A stretch of DNA of 64,000 nucleotides from Bradyrhizobium sp. OK095 (GCF_900109945.1 NZ_FOBX01000009.1:186001-250000); one strand, 5' to 3'; counted from the first letter of the stretch, positions 48,716 to 58,062 are shown. Numbers and translations are program-made. Notes: a model not told the origin generated them from the sequence alone.

Positions 48716-48766
48716 GCCCCGTTCTTGCGGGGAGAGGGTGGGGTGAGGGGCTGCCTCCGCGAATTC
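48716..48766. repeat. One end of the DUF559 element
   Basis: GCCCCGTTCTTGCGGGGAGAGG and then GTGGGGTGAGGGGCTGCCTC match the right end of the element at 42163-42620 in inverted orientation, but the other end is not seen. It probably marks a decayed copy between aatA and the DUF992 gene. Confidence 0.6.
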
Positions 48767-48871
48767 TATGTATCCGATCTGGCAACCACAAAACTCTTGT
48801 GGCATAGACCATCACGCGCCGCTTGCAGCGTGCCTTCTCTGCTCGCATCACATCATCGCCGGAGATATCTC

Positions 48872-49351
48872 ATGCGCCGTTCGTTCATCTTGGCCGGGCT
48901 CACCGCAGCCAGTCTCATCGCCTCGGTTGCCGGCGCCAGCGCACAGTCGCGGATGGTTCAGGTCGGCGTACTCGAATGCCGCGGCGGCGCCAGCGTCGGC
49001 TTCATCGTGGGCTCCGTCACCAATCTCGGCTGCGTGCTGCGCGTCGATGGTGTGCCGGACGATCGCTACGTCGCGACGATCCGCAAAGTCGGTCTCGACC
49101 TCGGCATCACCCAGGAGACGGCCCTTGCCTGGGGCGTGTTCGCGCCGGTGAACCGGCTCGGACCGGGCGACCTCGCCGGTAACTACGCGGGCGCGCAGGG
49201 CAGCGCCTCGGTCGGCGTCGGCCTCGGCGGCAACGTGCTGGTCGGCGGCTCCAACAATTCGATCGCGCTCCAGCCGCTCAGCGTGCAGGGCCAGGTTGGC
49301 CTCAACGTCGCGGCCGGCCTCGAAAGCCTGGAACTCCGTCCGGGTCGTTGA
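48872..49351 (+). CDS. DUF992 exported protein
   Basis: 159 residues. A signal peptide ends SAQS near 26; the mature part has GVLECRGGASVGFIVGSVTNLGCVL, typical of DUF992, a periplasmic family common in Rhizobiales with no known function. Two Cys may form a disulfide. GGAGA lies before the ATG at 48872. Confidence 0.88.
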   Translation: MRRSFILAGLTAASLIASVAGASAQSRMVQVGVLECRGGASVGFIVGSVTNLGCVLRVDGVPDDRYVATIRKVGLDLGITQETALAWGVFAPVNRLGPGDLAGNYAGAQGSASVGVGLGGNVLVGGSNNSIALQPLSVQGQVGLNVAAGLESLELRPGR

Positions 49352-49521
49352 GATCTGGTCGTTAACGATTTGAAATTGCGTGGGACGCGCCGCTCCACCG
49401 ACGCGTTCCGCAACGACGCACCGCAGCGACGTTTGACGCTTGCCAAATCTCGGGGACGGGCAGAGCATCTGCGCTTGCCGACCCAATCATGGGCCGAGCT
49501 CCACACCAAGGAGGCGGCGAA

Positions 49522-51570
49522 ATGGGACAAGACGTCAGAAGTCCCCGAGGTCCACGGTGCATTGCGCTGGTGGGCCCTTTCCAAAGCGGTAAAACCACAC
49601 TTCTCGAAGCAATACTGGCGCGAACGGGCGCAATCCCGCGCGTCGGCAGCGTCGATGCCGGAACATCCGTCGGAGACGCCACGCCTGAGGCCCGCCATCA
49701 CAAGATGACCGTTGGGCTGACTGCCGCCACCACGAGTTTCATGGGCGACAGCTACACCTTCCTGGATTGTCCCGGTTCCGTCGAGTTCGCCCACGATATG
49801 CGCGCCGTGCTGCCCGCGGTCGACGCCGCGATCGTGGTCTGCGAGGCCGACGAGAAGAAGCTGCCGCAGCTTCAGATCATCCTGCGCGAGCTGGAGGAGC
49901 TGAAGATCCCGCGCTTCCTGTTCCTCAACAAGATCGACCGCGCCAACAAGCGCATCCGCGAGTCGCTCGCGATGCTCCAGCCCGCCTCGCGCGTGCCGCT
50001 GGTGCTGCGCCAGATCCCGATCTGGAAGGGCGAGTTGATCGAAGGTTTTGTCGATCTCGCGCTGGAACGTGCGTTCATCTATCGTGAGCACAAGGCCTCC
50101 GAAGTGGTCACGCTCGAAGGCGGCGATCTCGATCGCGAGAAGGAGGCCCGCTTCTCGATGCTGGAGAAGCTCGCCGACCATGACGACGCGCTGATGGAGC
50201 AATTGCTGGAAGACATCCAGCCGCCGCGCGATGCCGTGTTCGACGATCTCGCGCGTGAACTGCGCGAAGGGCTGATCTGCCCCGTGCTGCTTGGCGCCGC
50301 CGCGCGCGAAAATGGCGTGCTGCGTCTGATGAAGGCGCTGCGCCACGAGGCGCCAGGCATCGCGGAGACCGCAAAACGTCTCGGCGTGCAGGAAACCAAA
50401 GACGCGCTCGGCTTCGTCTTCAAGACGCTGCATTCGCAGCACGGCGGAAAATTGTCGCTGACGCGGCTGCTCGCCGGCCATCTCGACGACGGTGCCACGC
50501 TGCAATCCGCTTCCGGCGGCAGCAGCCGCATCTCCGGCATCCTCGCCGTCAACGGCGCTTACGACACCAAGCGTGCCGCGGCGGAGGCCGGCGACACGGT
50601 GGCGCTGGCCAAGCTCGATCCGATCAGGACCGGCGACATCGTCTCGAACGGCAAGGCGCCACCGGCTGGACTCGCAGCCAGCGAGCCGACGCCGCCGGTG
50701 CTCGCGATCTCGGTCGCGGCCACCGATCGCAAGGACGACGTCAAGCTCGGCCAGGCACTGATGCGGCTGCACGAGGAAGATCCCTCACTCGTCGTCGTGC
50801 AGAACCCCCAGACCCACGACACCGTGCTGTGGGGACAGGGCGAGATGCATCTGCGCGTCGCCAGCGAGCGCTTGCGCGATCGCTTCGGCATCAAGCTCGC
50901 CTCGCATCCGCCCGCGATCGGCTATCAGGAAACCATCCGCAAGCCGATCACCCAGCGCGGCCGCCACAAGAAGCAGTCCGGCGGCCACGGCCAGTTCGGT
51001 GACGTCGTGCTCGACATCAGGCCGATGCCGCGCGGCGACGGCTTCAAGTTCACCGAGAAGGTGGTCGGCGGTGCCGTGCCGCGCAACTACATCGGCGCGG
51101 TGGAAGAGGGCGTCGTCGACGGCTTGACGCGCGGTCCGCTCGGCTTCCCCGTCACCGATTTGCAGGTGACGCTGACCGACGGCTCCTATCACAGCGTCGA
51201 TTCGTCCGACCTCGCCTTCCGCACGGCGGCGCGGATCGGGCTCAATGAAGGCCTGCCGCAATGCCAGCCGGTGTTGCTGGAGCCGGTCCACGTGGTCGAG
51301 ATCGTCTGCCCGACTGATGCCACCGCCAAGATCAACGCGATCCTGTCGGCACGGCGCGGCCAGATCCTCGGCTTCGACACCCGCGACGGCTGGAGCGGCT
51401 GGGACTGCGTTCGCGCCATGATGCCGGAAGCCGAGATCGGCGAGCTCATCGTCGAGCTGCGCTCGGCCACGGCAGGCGCCGGCAGTTTTACGCGCCAGTT
51501 CGACCACATGGCCGAAGTCACGGGACGCGCAGCCGACCAGATCATCGCCGCGCATCAACACGCAGCGTGA
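49522..51570 (+). CDS. Elongation factor G-like translational GTPase, divergent paralogue
   Basis: 682 residues with EF-G domain order: G (1-260), II, III, IV (near 430-560) and V (560-660). G1 is LVGPFQSGKTT (17-27); G4 is NKID. Two canonical features differ: the G3 site is DCPGS where EF-G has DTPGH, so the catalytic His is Ser, and the switch-I RGITI segment is not recognisable. It is thus probably not the main EF-G. Start MGQDVRSP at 49522 with AAGGAGG upstream. Confidence 0.88.
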   Translation: MGQDVRSPRGPRCIALVGPFQSGKTTLLEAILARTGAIPRVGSVDAGTSVGDATPEARHHKMTVGLTAATTSFMGDSYTFLDCPGSVEFAHDMRAVLPAVDAAIVVCEADEKKLPQLQIILRELEELKIPRFLFLNKIDRANKRIRESLAMLQPASRVPLVLRQIPIWKGELIEGFVDLALERAFIYREHKASEVVTLEGGDLDREKEARFSMLEKLADHDDALMEQLLEDIQPPRDAVFDDLARELREGLICPVLLGAAARENGVLRLMKALRHEAPGIAETAKRLGVQETKDALGFVFKTLHSQHGGKLSLTRLLAGHLDDGATLQSASGGSSRISGILAVNGAYDTKRAAAEAGDTVALAKLDPIRTGDIVSNGKAPPAGLAASEPTPPVLAISVAATDRKDDVKLGQALMRLHEEDPSLVVVQNPQTHDTVLWGQGEMHLRVASERLRDRFGIKLASHPPAIGYQETIRKPITQRGRHKKQSGGHGQFGDVVLDIRPMPRGDGFKFTEKVVGGAVPRNYIGAVEEGVVDGLTRGPLGFPVTDLQVTLTDGSYHSVDSSDLAFRTAARIGLNEGLPQCQPVLLEPVHVVEIVCPTDATAKINAILSARRGQILGFDTRDGWSGWDCVRAMMPEAEIGELIVELRSATAGAGSFTRQFDHMAEVTGRAADQIIAAHQHAA

Positions 51571-51588
51571 GCTGTTAGGGACGCACCT

Positions 51589-51780
51589 CTCTCTCCCTCT
51601 CCCCGTTCTTGACGGGGAGAGGGTGGGGTGAGGGGCTGTCTCCACGAGTTGGGCTTGAGTTCGTAGGCAAGCGATCTCACGAGTCGGATGGGTATTCGTT
51701 CGCAGCAATAGTGTGCCTTGCCCCTCACCCGGATCGCTGACGCGATCCGACCTCTCCCCGCAGAAGGGCGGGGAGAGGTT
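51589..51780. repeat. Internally deleted (MITE-like) copy of the DUF559 element
   Basis: Both hairpin ends are kept in inverted orientation to 42163-42620. Between them the minus strand still carries AACGAATACCCATCCGACTC, like the gene start region at 42239, and CCCAACTCGTGGAGACAGCC, like its end at 42555. The nuclease core is missing. It starts 18 bp after the EF-G-like gene. Confidence 0.8.
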
Positions 51781-51801
51781 AAGTGCTTGCCTTCGGTCGG
51801 C

Positions 51802-51822
51802 AATGATGTATTATACATCATT
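51802..51822. promoter_or_regulatory. Perfect inverted repeat upstream of the XRE regulator
   Basis: AATGATGTAT, one base, ATACATCATT: a perfect 10-bp inverted repeat in an AT-rich stretch, 47 bp before the XRE start codon. Size and place suit an operator for that regulator. Confidence 0.6.
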
Positions 51823-51869
51823 GTATATATCTCAGATATCACTTATAAGTTCTGATACGTGAGGCCAAG

Positions 51870-52142
51870 GTGATTACGTCGTTCCAGATGCGGGCAGCCC
51901 GCGCGCTGCTTGGCGTCGACCAGAGAACCCTGGCCGAGCTTGCCGGCGTTTCGCTGCCGACCATCCAGCGGATGGAGGCGTCGACCGGCAACGTTCGCGG
52001 CGTGGTCGAGACCTTGATGAAGGTGGTCGAGGCGTTCGAGCGGGCCGGCGTCGAGTTGATCGGCGAACAGGCGCGCAGCGATAGCGGCGGACGCGGCGTT
52101 CGGCTGAGAGAGCCGGGACCGCCGCGCAAGGTGGGGGCATGA
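51870..52142 (+). CDS. XRE family helix-turn-helix regulator
   Basis: 90 residues. The HTH is at about 5-62 (QMRAARALLGVDQRTLAELAGVSLPTIQRMEAS). The C-terminal third is Arg/Gly/Pro-rich. It starts with GTG at 51870. It is followed in the same direction by a SulP transporter, which it may control together with itself through the inverted repeat upstream. Confidence 0.85.
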   Translation: MITSFQMRAARALLGVDQRTLAELAGVSLPTIQRMEASTGNVRGVVETLMKVVEAFERAGVELIGEQARSDSGGRGVRLREPGPPRKVGA

Positions 52143-52233
52143 TCTGCGGATGATCGTGCTCTGGGGCGAAATGAATTAGCGCATCGTCGTGCCGGAAAGC
52201 ACTGCCGCACGATGCATCGGAGCATTGTGGGGC

Positions 52234-53991
52234 ATGAGCATCACAGGCGAACACGCAGGCAAGCTGCAACAGCTTCGTCGGCCGACCTTCACTGAACTGT
52301 ATCTGCCAAAGCTCGTCACCGTCTGGCGCGAGGGCTACGGCCTCGCCGATTTACGCGCCGATGTCTTCGCGGGCCTCACCGTCGCGATCGTCGCGCTGCC
52401 GTTGTCGATGGCGATCGCCATCGCCTCGGGCGTGACGCCGGACCGCGGCCTCTACACCGCCGTCGTCGGCGGCTTCATCGCATCGCTGCTCGGCGGCAGC
52501 CGGTTTCAGATCGGCGGACCGGCCGGCGCCTTCATCGTGCTGGTCGCGGCGACCGCCGATCGTCACGGCGTCGACGGTGTCATCCTCGCCACCCTGATGG
52601 CGGGGCTTTTCCTGGTTGCCGCCGGTTTCCTGCGGATCGGCACCTACATCAAGTTCATTCCCTATCCGGTGACCGTCGGCTTCACCGCCGGGATCGCCGT
52701 GATCATCTTCGCAAGCCAGCTTCGCGATCTCGGCGGAATCACGCTCGCGGGGAAAGAGCCGAGCGAGTTCGTTCCGAAGCTCGTCGCGCTCACCGCGGGC
52801 CTGCCTACCATCAATCCGTCCGCCGTGGCCGTTGCCATCGTCAGCATCGCCATCATCGCCGGCTTGCGGCGCTGGCGGCCGTCCTGGCCCGGCATCCTGA
52901 TCGCGGTCGTGCTCGCGGCGGTCGCTTGTACCGTGCTGTCGCTGCCGGTCGAGACCATCGGCTCGCGCTTCGGCGGTATTCCGCGCGAACTGCCATCGCC
53001 GGCCTTGCCGGCGTTCTCGCTTGCGAAGGCGACGGCGGTGCTGCCGGATGCGATTGCGTTTGCGCTGCTGGCTGCAATCGAATCGCTGCTATCGGCTGTC
53101 GTGGCCGACGGCATGACCGGGCGCCGTCACCGCTCCAATTGCGAGCTGGTGGCGCAAGGCGTCGCCAATATCGGCTCGGCGCTGTTCGGCGGCATCTGCG
53201 TCACCGGCCTGATCGCGCGCACCGCCACCAACATCCGCGCCGGCGCGCGAAGCCCGCTCGCGGGCATACTGCATTCCGTCTTCCTGCTGCTGTTCATGCT
53301 GATCGCAGCCCCGCTCGCGAGCTATATTCCGCTGGCCGCGCTCGCCTCCGTGCTCGTCGTCGTCGCCTGGACCATGGCGGAAAAGCACGAATTCGCGACG
53401 CTGCTGCGGTCCTCCTGGGGCGACGCTGTCGTGCTGCTCGCGACCTTCCTGCTCACGATCTTCCGCGACCTGACCGAAGGCATTCTGGTCGGCTTCGCGC
53501 TCGGCGCGGTGCTGTTCATCCATCGCATGGCTGAGATGACCGGCATTGAGGAGCGGTCGCCACTGGTGGCGGCTGACCGCCCCGATGACGGCAATGGCGA
53601 GCGCGTTCCTTACGATCCTGCGCTTGCGGTCGATCGCGACGTGCTGGTCTATCGCATCACCGGTGCGTTCTTCTTCGGTGCCGCGTCCGCAATCGGCGGC
53701 GTGCTCGACGGCATCGCCGACAAGCGCAAGGCGCTGGTGATCGATTTCGCCGCGGTCCCGTTCCTGGACTCCACGGCGGCGAACGTGTTGGGCCGCGTGG
53801 CCGCCAAGGCCCACCGTCAGGGCGTCAAGCTGTTCATCACCGGGGCATCGTCGGCGGTGCGCCGCGCGCTGCTCACCCATGGCGTCAGTCCGCGGCGCGC
53901 GCGCTATCGCACGACGATCGAGCGCGCAGTCGCCGACATCAAGGTCGGGCGAGATGCGGCTGCTCCCGCCGCCGGCGAGGCCGTGAGCTAG
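52234..53991 (+). CDS. SulP family inorganic anion transporter with STAS domain
   Basis: 585 residues. About eleven to fourteen membrane helices with the SulP signature DVFAGLTVAIVALPLSMAIAIASG and RFQIGGPAGAFIVLV, then a cytoplasmic STAS domain (about 440-560, VIDFAAVPFLDSTAANVL). The anion could be sulfate or bicarbonate; it cannot be told from the sequence. The ATG at 52234 follows GTGGGG; GTG 52189 is an alternative. Confidence 0.92.
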   Translation: MSITGEHAGKLQQLRRPTFTELYLPKLVTVWREGYGLADLRADVFAGLTVAIVALPLSMAIAIASGVTPDRGLYTAVVGGFIASLLGGSRFQIGGPAGAFIVLVAATADRHGVDGVILATLMAGLFLVAAGFLRIGTYIKFIPYPVTVGFTAGIAVIIFASQLRDLGGITLAGKEPSEFVPKLVALTAGLPTINPSAVAVAIVSIAIIAGLRRWRPSWPGILIAVVLAAVACTVLSLPVETIGSRFGGIPRELPSPALPAFSLAKATAVLPDAIAFALLAAIESLLSAVVADGMTGRRHRSNCELVAQGVANIGSALFGGICVTGLIARTATNIRAGARSPLAGILHSVFLLLFMLIAAPLASYIPLAALASVLVVVAWTMAEKHEFATLLRSSWGDAVVLLATFLLTIFRDLTEGILVGFALGAVLFIHRMAEMTGIEERSPLVAADRPDDGNGERVPYDPALAVDRDVLVYRITGAFFFGAASAIGGVLDGIADKRKALVIDFAAVPFLDSTAANVLGRVAAKAHRQGVKLFITGASSAVRRALLTHGVSPRRARYRTTIERAVADIKVGRDAAAPAAGEAVS

Positions 53992-54102
53992 CCCGCGGGG
54001 GTCTCGAGTAGCCCGGTCCGATCGACGCTGCGGCGCCCGCACGCTTGACAGAGCCGGCGGGACGCGAAATGGATCGCCTCGGACACACGACCCGAGGGAA
54101 AG

Positions 54103-54942
54103 ATGACCGCGCCCAAGACGCCAGCTGCCTGTTTGATCGGATGGCCGGCCGCGCATTCGCGCTCGCCGCTGATCCATCATTATTGGCTGCGCACGCTCGG
54201 GATCGAGGGCGGCTATGTCATCGAGGCGGTTCCGCCCGATGATTTGCGCGACTTCGTGCTGCGGCTGTCGTTGCGCGGTTTCGCCGGCGCCAACGTCACC
54301 ATTCCGCACAAGGAAGGCGTGCTGGCGCTGTCGACGCCCGATGCGCGCGCCGAGGCCGTGGGTGCCGCCAACACGCTGTGGTTCGAGGACGGCGAGTTGC
54401 GCTCGACCAACACCGACGTCGAAGGTTTTCTCGGCAATCTCGATGCCAGCGCGCCCGGCTGGGATAAGGCTGAGGAGGCGCTGGTGCTCGGCGCCGGCGG
54501 CTCCTCGCGCGCAATCGTGTTCGGCCTGCGCGAGCGCGGCATCAAGCGCATCCATCTCGCCAATCGCACCATCGGGCGGGCGGAGACGCTTGCAAGACAG
54601 TTCGGCCCCAACGTGCATCCTGTGACGTGGGACGGGATCGGCGACGTGCTGCCGCGCGCAAAACTTCTCGTGAATACGACCTCGCTCGGCATGCACGGCC
54701 AGCCCGCACTCGATGTCGACGTCGCACGCCTGCCCGAGGCGGCCGTCGTCGCCGATCTCGTCTACGTTCCCCTGGTGACGCCGCTGCTGGCGGCAGCGCA
54801 AGCGCGCGGGCTGAAGACCGCCGATGGGCTCGGCATGCTCTTGCACCAGGCGGTGCGTGGCTTCGAGCTGTGGTTTGGCCAGAGGCCGCACGTCACCGCC
54901 GAGCTGCGCGCGCTGGTCGAGGCCGATCTCACAAAGACTTGA
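54103..54942 (+). CDS. aroE: Shikimate dehydrogenase
   Basis: 279 residues, NADP-dependent reduction of 3-dehydroshikimate in aromatic amino acid synthesis. The shikimate site SRSPLIH and NVTIPHK with the catalytic Lys70, NTDVEGF, and the glycine-rich nucleotide loop LGAGGSSRA are present. GAGGGA lies before the ATG. Monocistronic here; no other aro gene in the window. Confidence 0.95.
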   Translation: MTAPKTPAACLIGWPAAHSRSPLIHHYWLRTLGIEGGYVIEAVPPDDLRDFVLRLSLRGFAGANVTIPHKEGVLALSTPDARAEAVGAANTLWFEDGELRSTNTDVEGFLGNLDASAPGWDKAEEALVLGAGGSSRAIVFGLRERGIKRIHLANRTIGRAETLARQFGPNVHPVTWDGIGDVLPRAKLLVNTTSLGMHGQPALDVDVARLPEAAVVADLVYVPLVTPLLAAAQARGLKTADGLGMLLHQAVRGFELWFGQRPHVTAELRALVEADLTKT

Positions 54943-55008
54943 GAGACGAACAGCGAATAGCGCACCACCTCCGGAGTTCTACCCCCGTGGGGACAATCGG
55001 AGACCGTC

Positions 55009-55635
55009 ATGACCATTCAACGCGCAACTTTCACACGCCCGCTCATCGCCGTCGCGATGGTGGCTGCTTCCACCCTCTATGCCGTCGCACAAAAGGCGCC
55101 GGTGCCGACGCGCGTGCGCGGCACGATCGAGAGCGTCAATGGCGACACCCTGCAGGTCAAGTCGCGCAGCGGTGAGGACGTCAAGCTCCACATCGCATCC
55201 GACGTGCGCATCTCCGGCATTACCAAAATTTCACTCGCCGACATCAAGGTCGGCTCCTTCGTCGGCGCCACCACCGTGCCGGGACCCGATGGCGGCGATA
55301 ACGCCGTCGAGGTCCACGTGTTTCCGGAAAACATGCGCGGCACCGGCGAGGGCTCGCGGCCCTATGACCTCAAGCCCAATTCCAGCATGACCAACGCGAC
55401 CGTGTCGGAAAGCGTGGTCGGCAATGACGGCCATACGCTGCTGGTCAAGTACAAGGACGGCGAGAAGAAGGTGTTCGTCCCCGACACCACGCCGGTGGTG
55501 ACCTTCGTGCCCGGCGACAAATCCGACCTGAAGGCCGGCGCAAAAGTCATCGCCTTCATGAAGCAATTGCCCGACGGTTCGTTCGAGACCAATCGCGTCA
55601 GCGTCGGCCGCGACGGCCTGACCCCGCCGATGTGA
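55009..55635 (+). CDS. Exported DUF5666-like protein, tandem paralogue 1
   Basis: 208 residues. A signal peptide ends near AVAQ (28); the mature beta-rich part has RVRGTIESVNGDTLQVKSRSGEDVKL, which resembles DUF5666-type small OB-like units, repeated at VVGNDGHTLLVKYKDGEKKVFVP. It ends GRDGLTPPM, like its downstream paralogue. Function unknown. Confidence 0.78.
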   Translation: MTIQRATFTRPLIAVAMVAASTLYAVAQKAPVPTRVRGTIESVNGDTLQVKSRSGEDVKLHIASDVRISGITKISLADIKVGSFVGATTVPGPDGGDNAVEVHVFPENMRGTGEGSRPYDLKPNSSMTNATVSESVVGNDGHTLLVKYKDGEKKVFVPDTTPVVTFVPGDKSDLKAGAKVIAFMKQLPDGSFETNRVSVGRDGLTPPM

Positions 55636-55641
55636 TCAGGG

Positions 55642-55690
55642 GAGCATGATCCGGAAAAGTGTGCAGCGGTTTTCCGACAAGATCATGCTC
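55642..55690. repeat. Palindromic repeat with GAGCATGATC/GATCATGCTC arms
   Basis: GAGCATGATC (55642-55651) and GATCATGCTC (55681-55690) pair fully, with inner CCGGAAAA and TTTTCCG pairing too; followed by AAAAAA. It lies between the two tandem paralogues, 7 bp after the first stop. Confidence 0.9.
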
Positions 55691-55765
55691 AAAAAATTGA
55701 GGGAATAGCGACGGTTGCGCGGGGTTGCCGTGATGTACCGCCGCAAAGCCCTGGAGGGGACAATC

Positions 55766-56392
55766 ATGTCGAAGCTGAACTATTTGGTGCCGCGCGCCAT
55801 TGTGGCCGCTTTTGCCACCTGCATCTTCGTTTCAACCGCGTCCGCGCAGACAACGCCGACGGTCCGCATCCGCGGAACCATCGAGAGCGTCGACGGCAAC
55901 ACCCTCGCCATCAAGACCCGCGAGGGCACTGACGTGAAGGTGAACATGACTGACAATGTTGCAGTCTTCGCCGTGGTGAAGACCTCGCTGTCGGAGATCA
56001 AGGACGGCTCCTATATCGGCGTCACCGCCATGCCCGAGCCCGACGGCACCCAGAAGGCGATCGCGGTGCACATCTTCCCGGAAAACCAGCGCGGCGCCGC
56101 CGAAGGTTTTCGTCCCTGGGATGCCCGCGCCAATTCGACCATGACCAACGCCACTGTGGCGCAGACGGTGAAGGGCACCGACGGCCAGAACATCACGGTG
56201 AAATACAAGGACGGCGAGAAGAAAGTGGTGGTGCCGCCGGACACCCCCATCGTCACCTTCATCGCCAGCGACAAATCCGAGATCAAGCCCGGCGCCAAGC
56301 TGATCATTTTCGGTGCGGCGAAAAAGGAGGATGGGTCGCTGGAAGCGAACCGGGTGAATGTCGGCCGCGACGGCATCACGCCGCCGATGTGA
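55766..56392 (+). CDS. Exported DUF5666-like protein, tandem paralogue 2
   Basis: 208 residues, the same length as its neighbour and collinear: VRIRGTIESVDGNTLAIKTREGTDVKV, HIFPENQRGAAEGFRPWD, VKYKDGEKKVVVP and the end GRDGITPPM. Signal peptide ends SAQT near 29. GGAGGGGA precedes the ATG at 55766; an open frame upstream to 55715 has no such site. Confidence 0.8.
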   Translation: MSKLNYLVPRAIVAAFATCIFVSTASAQTTPTVRIRGTIESVDGNTLAIKTREGTDVKVNMTDNVAVFAVVKTSLSEIKDGSYIGVTAMPEPDGTQKAIAVHIFPENQRGAAEGFRPWDARANSTMTNATVAQTVKGTDGQNITVKYKDGEKKVVVPPDTPIVTFIASDKSEIKPGAKLIIFGAAKKEDGSLEANRVNVGRDGITPPM

Positions 56393-56429
56393 GGCGCGGG
56401 GTACTTCGATAGTTGGGGACCCATCGCCC

Positions 56430-56634
56430 TCTCGCTCCCTCGCCCCGTTCTTACGGGGAGAGGGTGGGGTGAGGGGCTGTCTCCGCGAGTTCAGCTTGGA
56501 TTGTGGATCGAAGCAACCAACCTCGCGGCAGTCGCGCGAGTCGGACGGACCTCTGTTTTGCTGGCAGTGTGCCTTGCCCCTCACCCGGATTGCTTCGCAA
56601 TCCGACCTCTCCCCGCAAAGGGCGGGGAGAGGTT
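56430..56634. repeat. Internally deleted (MITE-like) copy of the DUF559 element
   Basis: Hairpin ends as at 42163-42620 in inverted orientation. The minus strand between them keeps GTCCGTCCGACTCGCGCGAC, matching the DUF559 gene start (42247 on), and GCTGAACTCGCGGAGACAGC, matching its last codons. About 270 bp of gene core is missing. Its right edge lies 5 bp from the stop of the lldD-like gene. Confidence 0.8.
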
Positions 56635-56639
56635 AGAGG

Positions 56640-57776
56640 TCACACCGCAATGACGTGATCGTCGATCTCGTCGATCGTGTTGACGCCGCACAGGCCCATG
56701 GTCGTGAGCAATTCCTTTTGGATGATGTCGATCGCCTTGGCGACGCCGGCCTGTCCGCCTGCACCCAGCCCATACGCATAGGCCCGGCCGATCATGCAGG
56801 ATTTTGCGCCGAGCGCGAGCGCGCGCATCACGTCCTGGCCGGAGCGGATGCCGCCGTCGAACATGATCTCCATCTTCTCACCGACGGCATCGACGATCTC
56901 GGGCAGCACCTCGATCGAGGATGGCGCGCCGTCGAGCTGCCGCCCGCCATGGTTGGACACCACGATTGCCTGCGCGCCGGTTTTTGCGGCGAGCTCGGCG
57001 TCCTCGACGTCGAGAATGCCCTTCAGGACCAGCTTGCCCGGCCAGATCGAGCGAATCCACTCGATGTCGCTCCAGTTCAGCGAGGTGTCGAACTGCGAGT
57101 TGATCCAGGTCGACAGCGAGGTGATGTCGTCGCTGACCTTCAGATGACCGGCGAGATTGCCGAAGGTGCGGCGCTTGCCTTGCAGCACGCCCGACACCCA
57201 GGCCGGCTTGGTCGCAAAATCGATCAGCTTCGACAGTGACCATTCCGGCGGCACCGTCATGCCGTTCTTGATGTCCTGGTGACGCTGGCCGATCACCTGG
57301 AGATCGACGGTCACCACCAGCGCGGAGCATTTCGCGGCGATCGCGCGTTCGATCAGCGCCTTGATGAAGCCGCGGTCCTTCATCACGTAGAGCTGGAACC
57401 AGAACGGCTTCTCGACATTGGCGGCGATGTCCTCGATCGAGCAGATCGACATCGTCGACTGCGTGAACGGGATGCCGGCGGCCTGCGCGGCGCGGCAGGC
57501 GTGGATCTCGCCGTCGCCGTGCTGCATGCCGAGCAGGCCCACGGGCGCCAGCATCAGCGGCATGGTCGAGGGCTCGCCCAAAATCGTCGTCGAGGTGTCG
57601 CGCTTGGAGACGTCGACCAGGATGCGCTGGCGGAACTTGATGTGCTGCATGTCGTCGCGGTTGGCGCGCAGCGTTTCCTCGGCATAGGAGCCGCGGTCGC
57701 AATAATCGAAGAACGCCTTCGGCACGCGGCGCTGATGCAGGGTGCGAAGGTCGTCGATACAGGTGATGTGCTTCAT
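56640..57776 (-). CDS. lldD: FMN-dependent alpha-hydroxy-acid dehydrogenase, L-lactate dehydrogenase type
   Basis: 378 residues, TIM barrel binding FMN. Residues 2-12 and AFFDYCDRGSYAEETLRAN are typical. His276 in VSNHGGRQLDGA is the catalytic base; FDGGIRSGQDVMRALALGA binds FMN phosphate. It probably oxidises L-lactate to pyruvate and feeds the respiratory chain, though other 2-hydroxy acids are possible. Start MKHITCIDD at 57776; a longer frame upstream lacks support. Confidence 0.9.
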   Translation of the reverse strand: MKHITCIDDLRTLHQRRVPKAFFDYCDRGSYAEETLRANRDDMQHIKFRQRILVDVSKRDTSTTILGEPSTMPLMLAPVGLLGMQHGDGEIHACRAAQAAGIPFTQSTMSICSIEDIAANVEKPFWFQLYVMKDRGFIKALIERAIAAKCSALVVTVDLQVIGQRHQDIKNGMTVPPEWSLSKLIDFATKPAWVSGVLQGKRRTFGNLAGHLKVSDDITSLSTWINSQFDTSLNWSDIEWIRSIWPGKLVLKGILDVEDAELAAKTGAQAIVVSNHGGRQLDGAPSSIEVLPEIVDAVGEKMEIMFDGGIRSGQDVMRALALGAKSCMIGRAYAYGLGAGGQAGVAKAIDIIQKELLTTMGLCGVNTIDEIDDHVIAV

Positions 57777-57894
57777 GAACGTTCCCCGGCCCGCCTTGTC
57801 TCGGAAGTCTCGCGTCAAGAGTCTTGCATCGGAAGATTGAGGGCTCATCTAGCATGGTTGGATGCACAGCCAAATCGTTTGAGAAGAGGGTGCC

Positions 57895-58062
57895 ATGAGC
57901 AAACCGCGGGGACAGCCGACACCGGAAGAGATCAAGGAGAAGCAGGACCTCGAGGACGCTCTGGAAGAGGGGCTGGAAGAGACCTTCCCGGGCTCCGATC
58001 CCGTCAACGTCACCCAGCCCGCGCCGAGCCGTGGCGACGGCCATGTCAAGCGTTCGGGCTAG
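57895..58062 (+). CDS. Small acidic hydrophilic protein
   Basis: 55 residues: MSKPRGQPTPEEIKEKQDLE, then an acidic helix and ETFPGSDPVNVTQPAPS. Short, charged, likely disordered in part; the GSDPV-type ending recurs in small Bradyrhizobium proteins, from memory. AGAAGAGGG lies before the ATG. Function unknown. Confidence 0.7.
   Translation: MSKPRGQPTPEEIKEKQDLEDALEEGLEETFPGSDPVNVTQPAPSRGDGHVKRSG

Noticed and set aside
49183..50772. A 529-codon minus-strand open frame
   Set aside because: Antisense to the EF-G-like gene and the DUF992 gene; shadow of codon bias.
53089..54891. A 600-codon minus-strand open frame
   Set aside because: Covers the end of the SulP gene and all of aroE in antisense; both are secure genes.
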